A stretch of 55,009 bases of DNA from assembly GCF_016464375.1 (NCBI RefSeq), contig NZ_JADDIU010000007.1, positions 1-55,009 of the forward strand, written 5' to 3'. This document shows positions 7,748-16,795 of this stretch, piece by piece. Both the position numbers and the translations under genes were made by a program. A model generated the notes under the pieces. It made no database searches. It was given only the letters and a program-made list of their open reading frames with translations, and had not been told where the DNA came from. Origin of the DNA: Bacillus renqingensis (GTDB lineage: Bacteria; Bacillota; Bacilli; Bacillales; Cytobacillaceae). How positions within the stretch are numbered: position 1 is the stretch's first letter; each line of letters begins with the position of its first letter.

Positions 7748-8265
7748 AACCGGTTGTATTCCAAATCGTTGGCTATCAAAATAGCGGGAAGACAACTTTT
7801 ACAACTAAGCTTATGGCAGCATTGAAGGAGCAAGGCCTTAAAACGGCGACAATTAAACATCATGGTCATGGCGGTAAGCCGGATATTCCAGCTCAAAAGG
7901 ATTCATCAAGGCATCTTGCGGCGGGGGCACTTGCTGCAATCGTGGAGGGTGATGGTCACTTAATCCTCCAGACAGAAAGTGATGTACTAAGTCTAGCTAA
8001 ACAAATCCAGCTGTTGGACTTTTTTCAACCTGATGTTATCTTGATTGAGGGCCATAAGTTTGAGGCATATCCGAAGTTGGTGCTACTAAAGGGTCAAGCC
8101 GATACTGCATTATTAACAGAACTAAAGAACATCAAGGTGGTTGTGTATTGGCAGAAGGAAATAAAGGACATTGTCCAGAAACAAATGAAAGTACCTTGTT
8201 TTTCAATTCATGATGATGCAGCGCTCAGCTTCGCTGCCCAATGGATAACGAAGGGCTTCCATTAA
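7735..8265 (+). CDS. mobB: Molybdopterin-guanine dinucleotide adaptor MobB
   Basis: 176 residues. The Walker A motif GYQNSGKTT is at residues 13-21, and DVILIEGHKFE is typical of MobB. The protein binds GTP and assists MobA in making the guanine-dinucleotide form of the cofactor used by nitrate reductases of this group. It starts at GTG 7735, or TTG 7741, within the end of moeA, so it is translationally coupled. mobA, moaBCDE and a molybdoenzyme are not in the window. Confidence 0.9.
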   Translation: MALVKPVVFQIVGYQNSGKTTFTTKLMAALKEQGLKTATIKHHGHGGKPDIPAQKDSSRHLAAGALAAIVEGDGHLILQTESDVLSLAKQIQLLDFFQPDVILIEGHKFEAYPKLVLLKGQADTALLTELKNIKVVVYWQKEIKDIVQKQMKVPCFSIHDDAALSFAAQWITKGFH

Positions 8266-8267
8266 AA

Positions 8268-8290
8268 AAATCGGCCGTTTAGGCCGATTT
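8268..8290 (+). terminator. moeA-mobB terminator
   Basis: A perfect 9-bp stem AAATCGGCC/GGCCGATTT with a 5-base loop; the T tail is short and interrupted by C. Confidence 0.7.
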
Positions 8291-8315
8291 CTTAAAAGGT
8301 AAGACAGTATAAAAT

Positions 8316-8514
8316 TTTCTACTTTGAGAATTGTCCAGCTCCACAAGGAAGGCTTCGGCAGCATCAGTATCGCACGAAGGAAAAGCGATAGCTTTTTCGA
8401 GGAGCGCCCTAGCCCCTCTATGGTCTACCGCCACTCCTGAATTGAAGGCAAAGAACGCCTTCTATTCAGGAGTGGCTTATGCTTGTCGGGGCTGACCAAG
8501 GCGCTTGCGCTTTT
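8316..8514 (-). repeat. Dispersed modular repeat, copy A
   Basis: Read on the minus strand it starts AAAAGCGCAAGCGCC directly after the fnr stop codon TAG and ends near GGAGCTGGACAATTCTCAAA. It contains an internal hairpin module (CACTCCTGAAT ... ATTCAGGAGTG) and the module GAAAAAGCTATCGCTTTTCC. Copies B to F lie at 33286, 36654, 21708, 38918 and 15586. Confidence 0.85.
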
Positions 8515-9207
8515 CTAGTCTACTTTACATATTTCCACTGGACAGTTTTCACAGTCGATTTCTTGTTTTAAATAGTTTAAATCATGGATCGTTATGATGC
8601 CTTTGCTGATGGAAATGATTCCCGTTTTCCTTAAATCGCTTAGAAGTCTATTGACCACTTCACGTGAAGTGCCACAGAAATTGGCTAATTCCTGATTCGT
8701 TAATGGTAAATTAATCATTGTTCCACTGCCGGTATCAACACCATAGCTGTTACTAAATCGGATCAAAGTGGAGTATAATGCCCCTTTTTTTCCATTCAGG
8801 ACTAGATCGCGAAATTTTGTTTGCGTTTTCCGGTATTGCAGACTCATCCATTTTATGAATTCAAAGGCAAGGGGTAAATTTTGCGATAATTTTTCCTCCA
8901 GTTCATTCCTTAGAATTACCGCCACTTCGCCACTCTCAACGACCCGTGCACTTACTAAATACTGTGAGGAAGGAGTGAATAAATTTAATTCACCGGCGAA
9001 ATCACCGCTGTTGCACATCCTTAAAGTAAGTTCCCGACCATCAGGGACTATCTTGCTAAGTTGAAGAATACCACTTTGAACAATATATAATTCATTCGCC
9101 TCGTCCCCTTCTTGAAACAGAAAGGATCCTTTTTTAATATGCTTACATGTATGAACCATCTCAAGTAGATGCGATAGTGTAACCGATCGTTCTTTTACTA
9201 ACTGCAT
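8515..9207 (-). CDS. Fnr-type anaerobic regulator, paralogue 2
   Basis: 230 residues from ATG 9207. It has the same architecture as the protein at 3437 and clearly similar sequence, with identical stretches such as LPLTNQELANFCGTSRE. The C-terminal CENCPVEIC (C219, C222, C227) is the C-x2-C-x4-C cluster of Bacillus Fnr; a shift of 8 gives the published C227, C230 and C235. ATG 9207 is chosen because AAAGGTGG lies 8 bases upstream; GTG 9219 is less likely. The gene closes the anaerobic island. Its stop codon abuts a dispersed repeat. Which paralogue is the main regulator cannot be told. Confidence 0.85.
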   Translation of the reverse strand: MQLVKERSVTLSHLLEMVHTCKHIKKGSFLFQEGDEANELYIVQSGILQLSKIVPDGRELTLRMCNSGDFAGELNLFTPSSQYLVSARVVESGEVAVILRNELEEKLSQNLPLAFEFIKWMSLQYRKTQTKFRDLVLNGKKGALYSTLIRFSNSYGVDTGSGTMINLPLTNQELANFCGTSREVVNRLLSDLRKTGIISISKGIITIHDLNYLKQEIDCENCPVEICKVD

Positions 9208-9284
9208 ACTCCCAACCACCTTTCAGGTGCGAACCTAACTGAAAAAATGAGAAATCCAGTTAGATTTATCAAGATAATACTATA

Positions 9285-9314
9285 ATTATATTGTTAACCA
9301 AGAATAATTAGCAA
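9285..9314 (-). promoter_or_regulatory. Sigma-A promoter of fnr paralogue 2
   Basis: TTGCTA, 18-base spacer, perfect TATAAT. No Fnr box is visible, so this copy looks constitutive or otherwise controlled. The leader has a 7-bp inverted repeat CTAACTG/CAGTTAG at 9235-9264. Confidence 0.6.
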
Positions 9315-9456
9315 TATATGTAGCATAAGTTCATACAATCGTCAAAAAGTTTCGCTATTTGTATTTCTTGGGAAATATGTCGAACGGTAAGAAATTCCTT
9401 TAATGGACCTATAGGAAAGGGAAATACTATAAATGAATTTAGTAAGGAGGGACAAT

Positions 9457-9636
9457 ATGGGACAAAATCGTCAATTTAAACCAGGGAAAAAAGCCCCAAA
9501 CAATGGAGTGTACATTGAAGTTGGGGATACGGGAAGCAATGTCATAAACCCCAAAAAAATCAAGCTGAAGGCAGGAGACCCCTTCCCGGAAACATCGAAT
9601 GATGAACGTGTATGGACCTATCAGCGGAAACCGTGA
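9457..9636 (+). CDS. yjzC: YjzC family small protein
   Basis: 59 residues starting MGQNRQFKPGKKAPNNGVY. It matches the small YjzC family of Bacillus, whose function is unknown to me. AAGGAGG sits before ATG 9457; an upstream in-frame ATG at 9433 has no binding site. Its place before yjzD, yjaU and yjaV agrees with B. subtilis except that clpB lies between yjzC and yjzD. Confidence 0.88.
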   Translation: MGQNRQFKPGKKAPNNGVYIEVGDTGSNVINPKKIKLKAGDPFPETSNDERVWTYQRKP

Positions 9637-9641
9637 TTCAT

Positions 9642-9677
9642 AAGATAAAGTCAACCTAATGGGGGGCTTTATCTTTT
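9642..9677 (+). terminator. yjzC terminator
   Basis: AAGATAAAG and CTTTATCTT form a 9-bp stem. The stem's last bases overlap the -35 of clpB. Confidence 0.65.
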
Positions 9678-9703
9678 ACTTTTAATGGAGGCTTTTCTAT
9701 AAT
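9675..9703 (+). promoter_or_regulatory. clpB sigma-A promoter
   Basis: TTTACT, a 17-base spacer and a perfect TATAAT, directly upstream of the CtsR operator. Confidence 0.7.
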
Positions 9704-9710
9704 AAAAGTA

Positions 9711-9728
9711 AGGTCAAAAAAGGTCAAA
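9711..9728 (+). promoter_or_regulatory. CtsR operator of clpB
   Basis: GGTCAAA-AAA-GGTCAAA is a perfect direct-repeat heptad pair, the known CtsR class III heat-shock operator. It covers the predicted transcription start, so CtsR should repress clpB until heat stress. Confidence 0.95.
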
Positions 9729-9741
9729 GGGAGTGAAAGGT

Positions 9742-12339
9742 ATGGATGTCAACCGAATGACAGAGCGGATGCAAACAGGAATAATGACCGCACAAACAAT
9801 AGCCATCAAAAGAAATCATCAAGAGATTGACGAAGCCCATCTATTTTTGGCCCTAATCGACCAAGACGATAGTTTGATTACTGCCATTATTGAAAGAGCC
9901 GGGATACCGATAAGGGAGGTTCATGAACAATTAATCGCAGCGCTGGCAAAAAAGCCGGAGGTAAGTGGCAGCGGTGTTGAGCAAGGAAAGCTTTATATCA
10001 CAAATAAACTGCAAAAGCTATTGGTGAGTGCCGAAGAATTTGCGGCTAAATTCTCTGATGAGTATATTTCTGTTGAACACATCCTTTTAGCTGCAGTCTA
10101 TGCAAAAGAGTCTGAGATGAAAAGAATCATTCAATCACTTGGTCATACTGCGGAAGACATCTTAAAAGTCATAAAAGAAATAAGGGGGGACCAGAGAGTG
10201 ACATCGCAAAATCCGGAGGCTGGATATGATGCCCTGAAAAAATACGGAAGGGATCTCGTTGCGGAGGTAAAGGCAGGAAAACTAGATCCCGTGATTGGCA
10301 GGGATGCGGAAATCCGTAATGTCATTCGCATTTTATCACGAAAGACAAAAAATAACCCTGTGTTAATCGGTGAGCCTGGCGTCGGAAAAACAGCCATTGT
10401 CGAGGGACTGGCACAGCGGATTGTCAGAAAGGATGTTCCCGAAGGTTTAAAGGACAAAACGATTTTTGCCTTAGATATGAGTTCGTTAATTGCCGGAGCA
10501 AAGTTTAGAGGGGAATTCGAAGAAAGATTAAAAGCAGTATTGAATGAGATTAAAAAAAGCGAAGGGCAAATCTTGCTGTTCATTGATGAAATCCATACGA
10601 TTGTCGGCGCTGGAAGAACAGAGGGGGCAATGGATGCAGGCAATATGTTAAAACCGATGCTTGCCCGCGGAGAACTTCATTGTATCGGCGCCACCACCTT
10701 AGATGAACATCGCAAATATATTGAGAAAGATCCCGCCTTAGAGCGCAGGTTTCAGCAGGTACTGGTCCAAGAACCGACAGTCGAAGACACGATTTCTATA
10801 CTACGGGGTTTAAAGGAACGATTCGAGGTCTATCATGGGGTAAAAATTCACGATCATGCCTTAGTCGCAGCCACTACCCTTTCTGACCGCTATATCACCG
10901 ACCGATTTTTACCGGACAAAGCGATTGACCTTGTCGATGAGGCCTGTGCGATGATCCGCACGGAAATTGATTCCATGCCGACAGAACTTGATGAGGTAAC
11001 ACGCAGGGTGATGCAGTTGGAGATTGAAGAAGCCGCTTTAAAAAAGGAAAATGATGAGCCAAGTAAACAAAGACTTGAAATCCTGCAAAAAGAATTAGCC
11101 GATTTAAAGGAACAAACGAATACGATGAAAGCGCAATGGCTTGAAGAGAAGCAAGGTATTCATAAATTACAGGAAAAGAGGGAGCAAATCGAAAAGCTTC
11201 GCCGGGAGCTCGAGCAAGCAGAGGACAAATATGATTTAAACAAGGCTGCTGAGCTTCGGCATGGGCTTATTCCATTGGCTGAAAAGGAATTGAAAGAGCT
11301 GGAAATGGAGATGGCAACGGATGACAAGCTGCTCCGAGAAGAGGTAACCGCCGAAGAGATATCCAATATTGTCTCAAGATGGACAGGCATCCCGCTCGCT
11401 AAATTAGTCGAAGGGGAAAGAGAGAAGCTATTAAGACTAGAGTCGATACTCCATGAAAGGGTTATTGGTCAAGAGGAGGCCGTCAATCTGGTTGCGGATG
11501 CCATACTGCGTGCCCGTGCTGGAATTAAAGACCCTAATCGGCCGATCGGATCGTTCCTATTTTTAGGTCCAACAGGTGTTGGTAAAACCGAATTAGCCAA
11601 AGCCTTGGCTGAATCCTTATTCGATAGTGAAGAACACATCATCCGGATTGATATGTCCGAATATATGGAGAAACACTCGGTATCACGTTTAATCGGTGCA
11701 CCTCCCGGTTATGTGGGCTATGAGGAAGGCGGACAGTTAACAGAAGCTGTGAGAAGAAGGCCATATTCCGTCATTTTAATGGATGAAATCGAGAAGGCTC
11801 ATCCCGAAGTGTTTAATATTCTCCTTCAAGCTTTAGATGATGGCCGAATTACCGACTCCCAAGGGCGAGTGGTGGATTTTAAAAATACCGTTTTTATTAT
11901 GACATCGAATATCGGATCACAATTTCTACTGGACAGGACTGAAAATGAGCAGGAGATCACAACGGCGGCAAGAGATAAGGTAATGGGCCAACTAAGGGCA
12001 CACTTCCGACCGGAGTTTTTAAATCGAATCGATGAAACGATTCTGTTTAAACCATTGTCACTAGCTGAAATTAAAGGAATCGTTGTTAAGATGTTAAAAG
12101 AGCTTGAGAATCGCTTAAAGGATCAGCAAATTCATATTTCTATTGCGGAGGATGCAAAGGAATTCATTGCTGAAAACGGATTTGACCCAATCTATGGCGC
12201 AAGACCGTTGAAACGATATATTCAAAGAAGCATTGAAACAAAGCTCGCTCGCAAAATCATTGCCGGCAAGGTATTTGACGGATCCACCGTAACCGTCACA
12301 ACAGAAAACGGGGAGTTAGCCGTGAAAATCAGTCAATAA
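9742..12339 (+). CDS. clpB: ATP-dependent disaggregase ClpB
   Basis: 865 residues. ClpB is a hexameric AAA+ chaperone that pulls proteins out of aggregates with DnaK. Order: N-domain repeats (about 1-150), first ATPase with Walker A GEPGVGKT (about 210-217) and Walker [10 protein letters not shown], the coiled-coil middle domain (about 400-525), and the second ATPase with [10 protein letters not shown] near 608. ATG 9742 has GGGAG 8 bases upstream; GTG 9733 is a weaker choice. B. subtilis lacks clpB; here it sits between yjzC and yjzD. Control by CtsR is clear from the operator. Confidence 0.97.
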   Translation: MDVNRMTERMQTGIMTAQTIAIKRNHQEIDEAHLFLALIDQDDSLITAIIERAGIPIREVHEQLIAALAKKPEVSGSGVEQGKLYITNKLQKLLVSAEEFAAKFSDEYISVEHILLAAVYAKESEMKRIIQSLGHTAEDILKVIKEIRGDQRVTSQNPEAGYDALKKYGRDLVAEVKAGKLDPVIGRDAEIRNVIRILSRKTKNNPVLIGEPGVGKTAIVEGLAQRIVRKDVPEGLKDKTIFALDMSSLIAGAKFRGEFEERLKAVLNEIKKSEGQILLFIDEIHTIVGAGRTEGAMDAGNMLKPMLARGELHCIGATTLDEHRKYIEKDPALERRFQQVLVQEPTVEDTISILRGLKERFEVYHGVKIHDHALVAATTLSDRYITDRFLPDKAIDLVDEACAMIRTEIDSMPTELDEVTRRVMQLEIEEAALKKENDEPSKQRLEILQKELADLKEQTNTMKAQWLEEKQGIHKLQEKREQIEKLRRELEQAEDKYDLNKAAELRHGLIPLAEKELKELEMEMATDDKLLREEVTAEEISNIVSRWTGIPLAKLVEGEREKLLRLESILHERVIGQEEAVNLVADAILRARAGIKDPNRPIGSFLFLGPTGVGKTELAKALAESLFDSEEHIIRIDMSEYMEKHSVSRLIGAPPGYVGYEEGGQLTEAVRRRPYSVILMDEIEKAHPEVFNILLQALDDGRITDSQGRVVDFKNTVFIMTSNIGSQFLLDRTENEQEITTAARDKVMGQLRAHFRPEFLNRIDETILFKPLSLAEIKGIVVKMLKELENRLKDQQIHISIAEDAKEFIAENGFDPIYGARPLKRYIQRSIETKLARKIIAGKVFDGSTVTVTTENGELAVKISQ

Positions 12340-12349
12340 CTCAATAAAG

Positions 12350-12383
12350 AAGGTCCTCCAAATAATATTGGAAGACCTTTTTT
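12350..12383. terminator. Bidirectional terminator clpB / yjzD
   Basis: AAGGTC and TCCAA arms pair with TTGGA and GACCTT, with a T run on the plus side; it lies between convergent genes. Confidence 0.85.
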
Positions 12384-12565
12384 CAGTGCTTTTCTACCGG
12401 CTGATTTGGAATAATGGCAGATAGAATGAAAATTAAGATTGCTACACCAACGGAAATAACAGCAGCAGTAGCATAGTCGAATGTAACACTTGACATCGAA
12501 CTTACTACATATGCAAGCATTTCAACTAAAAGGAATGTCCAGAAAAAAGTCCAAAAAAATCGCAC
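12383..12565 (-). CDS. yjzD: DUF2929 membrane protein YjzD
   Basis: 60 residues with two hydrophobic segments (about 4-22 and 34-52), so a small membrane protein. The pattern matches DUF2929/YjzD of Bacillus, of unknown function. It starts at GTG with AGGTG seven bases upstream. The position between yjzC/clpB and yjaU matches B. subtilis synteny. Confidence 0.85.
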   Translation of the reverse strand: MRFFWTFFWTFLLVEMLAYVVSSMSSVTFDYATAAVISVGVAILIFILSAIIPNQPVEKH

Positions 12566-12731
12566 TATTTTTCACCTACCTATTTTCATCAGTTTTAATA
12601 TTACCATAACAATAGAAATTAATAAATGGTTTTATCCGCATGATTCATCTTAAAAAATAGGCAAACTCCCTTGCATCTTTTAGGAACTGGCATAGATTAT
12701 GGTGAGGAAATATGTAAAAGGAGTTTTACCG

Positions 12732-13454
12732 ATGGAAAGTCGAGTATTTAAAATGGATACCCAATGGAATATTATTTATTATCCGGCAAGACCCACTGGA
12801 TTTGGGGTTTTAATTATTGGCGATGAAAGGCATTTTGTGGATGAGAGTAAATGCTTCTGGACACAAAATGAAGGCAAACAAGCGATATTAAATGAACTAA
12901 AAGAAAAAGGGTACACCATTTTTTCCTCAAATCTTTACGGGCGCCATTGGGGGAGCGAAAGCGCGGTCGAGCTTGCACAGCAGGTTTATGAGCAAGTTAT
13001 CCGAAGCGAGATTCTAAATACGAAAATTCATATTTTAGCTGAAGGAATGGGGGCACTTGTTGCGATTAAACTGATGGAGAAAATGAATCAGTCCATCAGA
13101 TCGGTTATCTTGTTAAACCCAATTCTCTCGTTAAAGCATCATCTTGAACAGGAAAAGGAGCATAAATTTTTTTATAAAAAATTAATCAGGGAATTAACAG
13201 CCGCTTACGAATGGAGTCAATCAGAACTTGAAAATAAAATCGCCGCTATGGAAGACAACATTCATCTGAATGGGAAAATACCTGTTAAGATTATTCATGT
13301 CCTTTCAGGCGGAAGATCCTATAATCAATCCAAACAATACAAAAAGCTATTAGCATCTTCAACAATCAATCCAACCTTCATCCTTCCAGAAAAAAAACTG
13401 CAGATCGGTAAGATTTGTATAAACTTTTATCATCAATATGAATCAGAGCTGTAA
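12732..13454 (+). CDS. yjaU: YjaU-like alpha/beta hydrolase-fold protein
   Basis: 240 residues, placed at the yjaU position before yjaV and med. The fold resembles alpha/beta hydrolases, but the expected GxSxG nucleophile elbow reads EGMGA in HILAEGMGALVAIKL, so the usual serine is absent. It may be non-catalytic or use another residue. ATG 12732 is preferred because AAAGGAG lies 8 bases upstream; an earlier ATG at 12699 has none. A weak promoter TTGCAT-N16-TAGATT is at 12671-12698. Function unknown. Confidence 0.7.
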   Translation: MESRVFKMDTQWNIIYYPARPTGFGVLIIGDERHFVDESKCFWTQNEGKQAILNELKEKGYTIFSSNLYGRHWGSESAVELAQQVYEQVIRSEILNTKIHILAEGMGALVAIKLMEKMNQSIRSVILLNPILSLKHHLEQEKEHKFFYKKLIRELTAAYEWSQSELENKIAAMEDNIHLNGKIPVKIIHVLSGGRSYNQSKQYKKLLASSTINPTFILPEKKLQIGKICINFYHQYESEL

Positions 13455-13460
13455 GATGAA

Positions 13461-13524
13461 CCTCCTCAAAGGAAATAATTCCTTGGTGTACCGCATACGA
13501 TACATTAAGGCGAGTTTGAGGAGG
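13461..13524 (+). promoter_or_regulatory. Inverted repeat hiding the yjaV ribosome binding site
   Basis: CCTCCTCAAA (13461-13470) is a perfect complement of TTTGAGGAGG (13515-13524). The right arm is the Shine-Dalgarno sequence of yjaV, 8 bases before its ATG. A smaller hairpin, AAGGAA/TTCCTT, lies in the 44-base loop. If transcribed, this would block translation start. Confidence 0.55.
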
Positions 13525-13532
13525 AAAGATGA

Positions 13533-14360
13533 ATGGACAAGGCCATAATCATTGGTATTTATAACTTTGTAAGCTTTCACATCTGCCATACTTTATTGAA
13601 TAAAGGAATGGATGTAACCGGCATTCATCTCGAGACACTATCCGATCCATTCCTTGATGACAAAAGACTTGAAGTAGGAAGAAATGCTAATTTTATTGAA
13701 TATTCACTATCAAATGGGCATCTTAATAAAAATATGGAAAACCCTGACCAACAAGTGCTGATTTTTTCAATATATGATTTATTCATGCTTGAGGAGGAGG
13801 CAATCTTACAAAAAGAAACCGTAACGTCATTCATTATACATTATTTAGAACGAAATAAGGATAAAACCCAGTTTGCCATCATCCTCCCGATTCAATTTCT
13901 CTCGAAAAATATACCGAATATAGACGAGTTTATCGAGCAAATCCGGGGGCTGGGGGCGAACCTTCAGCTTATTTATCTCCCTGCGATATTCGGTCCCTGG
14001 CAGCCTCCGGTATTTATGTTTCAACAGGCGCTCGTCCCATCAGCGCAAAAGGAGGATATTACTCCTTCAGAACGGGAATGGACAAACGATGCTTTATATG
14101 TTATAGATGCCGTAGAAGCTATTTTTGAACTAATTGAAACAGGAAATCCTGGCAGCTATTTGCTTGAAAGCGGGAGGAAAGGGTATTGGGCACAATGCGC
14201 TGCCCACCTGGATGAGCATATACCACTCACGATTCACCGCGAATCTATTCAAATTGACAGTCATGTTCGGATCGTTCCGGTTAAAAACTTGACGGCGATT
14301 TCTGAGGCCATCGCCATTCAAAGGAAACATGTAGAATTGTATAATAACATCGAATCCTGA
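13533..14360 (+). CDS. yjaV: NAD(P)-binding epimerase-like protein YjaV
   Basis: 275 residues. The N-terminal IIIGIYNFVSFHI segment and overall pattern resemble extended short-chain dehydrogenase/epimerase proteins, but the glycine-rich nucleotide loop is poorly kept (GIYNFVS), so cofactor binding is doubtful. The gene occupies the yjaV position, directly before med. Its GAGGAGG binding site is locked in a perfect 10-bp inverted repeat, suggesting translational control. Function unknown. Confidence 0.7.
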   Translation: MDKAIIIGIYNFVSFHICHTLLNKGMDVTGIHLETLSDPFLDDKRLEVGRNANFIEYSLSNGHLNKNMENPDQQVLIFSIYDLFMLEEEAILQKETVTSFIIHYLERNKDKTQFAIILPIQFLSKNIPNIDEFIEQIRGLGANLQLIYLPAIFGPWQPPVFMFQQALVPSAQKEDITPSEREWTNDALYVIDAVEAIFELIETGNPGSYLLESGRKGYWAQCAAHLDEHIPLTIHRESIQIDSHVRIVPVKNLTAISEAIAIQRKHVELYNNIES

Positions 14361-14539
14361 ATTTCTAATAACATCATTTATTAATGGAGGGACTAAAGAA
14401 AATAACCTTTTCATTTTCATAATCAAAGGTTAGAATAAATATTAAAAAAGGATTCTTCTAAAGAATTCCGGTAAATTTATCCCTTTTTTACAATGAAATG
14501 AATGCTAGAAAAGGCAGCCGTACGAAGGAGATGCACTAC

Positions 14540-15487
14540 ATGCTAAACCGTTTCGGAATCATTCTTTTAAGCCTTTTACTTCTTAGTGGCTGTGGTGGTC
14601 CAAATTCAAAAGGAAAACTACAAAAAGTTGGCTTGCTCGTCCCTGAAACCATTAATGACCAAGTATGGGGAACAAAAGGTTTTAAAGGAATTTTAAAGAT
14701 ACAATCCAAATTTGATGTGGATGTTTTTTATAAAGAAGGCATGAACTCCCAATCTGCAGTTGATCGGGCGGTAAAAGAATTTTCCCAAAAAGGAGTGAAT
14801 TTGATTTTCGGTCATGGTGCAGAGTACGGTGAATATTTCAATAATATTTCCAAAAATTACCCTGATATTCATTTTATCAGTTTTAACGGGGACGCGAACA
14901 ATGCCAATACAACGAGCCTGAACTTTAAGGGGTACGCAATGGGGTTTTTTGGAGGGATGGTTGCTGCCCATATGTCAAAATTTAATAAAGTAGGTATCAT
15001 CGGAGCATATGAATGGCAGCCGGAAATTGAAGGGTTTTACTTAGGGGCAATGAGAGAAAAGAAAAATATACAGGTTGTCATAGACTACGTTGCCAATTGG
15101 GATGACGATCAAACTGCCGTTCAATTAGCCGACCGGATGATTGAGAACGGAGTGGATGTCATCTACCCTGCCGGAGACGGCTATAATGTTCCGGTCATTG
15201 AAAAGGTGAAGGAGCGGGGATTGTATGTGATTGGCTATGTTTCAGACCAGTCTGATTTGGGGGGCTCAACCGTGTTAACAAGTACGGTTCAGCAAGTTGA
15301 CAAACTTTATGAAAAAGTGGCTGAACAATACAATGAGGGAAAGCTTAAATCAGGCAATCTATTTTTTGATTTTCAAGATGACGTTATTTCTTTAGGAAAA
15401 TATAGTCCTTTGGTAGAAAAAAAATTCATTCAAGAAATGGATCGATATATCGAGACATACAAGGTAACAGGAAAATTGCCAAAATAA
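14540..15487 (+). CDS. med: Med-like BMP-family lipoprotein
   Basis: 315 residues, close to B. subtilis Med. The N-terminus is a lipoprotein signal with lipobox LLSGC (Cys18). The rest is a periplasmic-binding-like BMP/PBP1 domain (VGLLVPETIND, GVNLIFGHGAEYG). Med in B. subtilis promotes comK expression and competence. AAGGAG lies before ATG 14540; upstream in-frame starts are less good. In B. subtilis comZ follows med; here no comZ-like gene is seen and the next gene is fabH. Confidence 0.85.
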   Translation: MLNRFGIILLSLLLLSGCGGPNSKGKLQKVGLLVPETINDQVWGTKGFKGILKIQSKFDVDVFYKEGMNSQSAVDRAVKEFSQKGVNLIFGHGAEYGEYFNNISKNYPDIHFISFNGDANNANTTSLNFKGYAMGFFGGMVAAHMSKFNKVGIIGAYEWQPEIEGFYLGAMREKKNIQVVIDYVANWDDDQTAVQLADRMIENGVDVIYPAGDGYNVPVIEKVKERGLYVIGYVSDQSDLGGSTVLTSTVQQVDKLYEKVAEQYNEGKLKSGNLFFDFQDDVISLGKYSPLVEKKFIQEMDRYIETYKVTGKLPK

Positions 15488-15510
15488 ATTTGTGCGGAGA
15501 TACATAGGAG

Positions 15511-15540
15511 AAACGGCTGCCTTAAGTGGCAGCTTATTTC
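15511..15540 (+). terminator. Probable med terminator
   Basis: GCTGCC/GGCAGC stem followed by a T-rich but interrupted tail. Confidence 0.5.
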
Positions 15541-15585
15541 GTCGTTTAAGAAATTATAAAATAGGACACTGTGGATAACTTTCTA

Positions 15586-15632
15586 TTGGTTAGACTTGTC
15601 CAGCTCCAGCGCCCTAGCGCTTTTGTTCTTCC
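15586..15632 (-). repeat. Dispersed modular repeat, short copy F
   Basis: On the minus strand it reads AAAAGCGCTAGGGCGCTGG then AGCTGGACAAGTCTAACC. It keeps the two ends of the repeat family with the middle missing. Unlike the other copies it does not follow a stop codon. Confidence 0.6.
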
Positions 15633-15634
15633 AG

Positions 15635-15664
15635 TTGCTAAAATGGTATATTATTTGATAAAAT
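15635..15664 (+). promoter_or_regulatory. Probable fabH promoter
   Basis: TTGCTA, 18-base spacer, TAAAAT. The FapR operator begins at the last bases of the -10. Confidence 0.5.
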
Positions 15665-15681
15665 TAGTACCAAGTCATAAT
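15663..15681 (+). promoter_or_regulatory. FapR operator of fabHF
   Basis: ATTAGTACCAAGTCATAAT agrees at 17 of 19 positions with the B. subtilis FapR site as I recall it. FapR represses fatty-acid synthesis genes until malonyl-CoA rises. Confidence 0.88.
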
Positions 15682-15735
15682 ATTTGATAGTAACCAAAGA
15701 ATATAGAGGGTTTGACAATCAAAGGAGATGGAATT

Positions 15736-16668
15736 ATGAGGGCAGGTATTGTTGGGATAGGCAGGTATTTACCCGAAAAAGTACTCACAAACCACGATTT
15801 AGAAAAAATGATGGATACTTCCGACGAATGGATTCGGACGAGAACAGGAATTGAAGAGCGGCGAATTGCTGCAGACGATATCAATACATCTGATATGGCA
15901 TTTTTCGCGGCACAAAAGGCAATTGAAAATGCAGCGATTACCCCAGAAGACATTGATTTAATCTTGGTAGCAACGGTCACACCAGATTCGCCATTTCCGT
16001 CGGTTTCCTGTAGAATTCAAGAAAGACTGGGAGCAATGAAAGCGGCCGCAATGGACATTAGCGCAGCTTGTGCCGGTTTTATGTATGGAATTGTCACAGC
16101 CAAACAATTCATCGAGTCTGGCGTCTACAAACATGTTCTTGTTGTTGGGGTTGAAAAGCTTTCTAAAATTACCAATTGGAATGACCGGAATACTGCTGTG
16201 CTTTTTGGTGATGGAGCTGGAGCAGCCATTATTGGTCCGGTTTCCGAAAATCGCGGTATCCTCGCATTTGAGCTTGGGGCAGATGGAACCGGAGGAAAAC
16301 ACCTATATCAAGACGAATATCTCGTTATGAACGGGCGTGAAGTGTTCAAATTTGCGGTTAGGCAAATGGGTGAGAGCAGCGTCAATGTGCTGAAAAAGGC
16401 GGGATTGAAGAAAGAAGATGTCGACTTCCTTATCCCACACCAAGCCAACATTCGTATCATGGAGGCCTCAAGGCAAAGGTTAGAGCTTCCGGTAGAAAAA
16501 ATGTCGAAAACCATCAATAAATATGGCAATACATCGGCTGCCTCCATTCCAATCTCCATCGTTGAAGAATTGGAAGCAGGAAAAATTCAAGATGATGACT
16601 TAATTGTAATGGTTGGATTCGGCGGTGGCCTTACCTGGGGGGCCATTGCAATTCGTTGGGGAAAATAA
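15736..16668 (+). CDS. fabH: 3-oxoacyl-ACP synthase III FabH
   Basis: 310 residues. FabH condenses an acyl-CoA with malonyl-ACP to begin fatty-acid synthesis; in Bacillus it prefers branched primers. Catalytic Cys112 is in DISAACAGF, and the His and Asn are in PHQANIRIM and [17 protein letters not shown] precedes ATG 15736. It forms an operon with fabF, about 130 bp downstream, under a FapR operator. Equivalent to fabHA of B. subtilis. Confidence 0.97.
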   Translation: MRAGIVGIGRYLPEKVLTNHDLEKMMDTSDEWIRTRTGIEERRIAADDINTSDMAFFAAQKAIENAAITPEDIDLILVATVTPDSPFPSVSCRIQERLGAMKAAAMDISAACAGFMYGIVTAKQFIESGVYKHVLVVGVEKLSKITNWNDRNTAVLFGDGAGAAIIGPVSENRGILAFELGADGTGGKHLYQDEYLVMNGREVFKFAVRQMGESSVNVLKKAGLKKEDVDFLIPHQANIRIMEASRQRLELPVEKMSKTINKYGNTSAASIPISIVEELEAGKIQDDDLIVMVGFGGGLTWGAIAIRWGK

Positions 16669-16795
16669 ACGGTCGGAGCCGTCAGGTTAGCGACGAGCCG
16701 CATGGTGTACCGGAATGTGGGTCATTCAAAGCGTTAGAAAATAAATACGAGAATAGCATTTAATTGGAAAAGAAATAGAAAAGGAGAATGCGGAA

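Noticed and set aside
10143..10643. Long antisense reading frame inside clpB
   Set aside because: A shadow of clpB codon usage, with no start signals.
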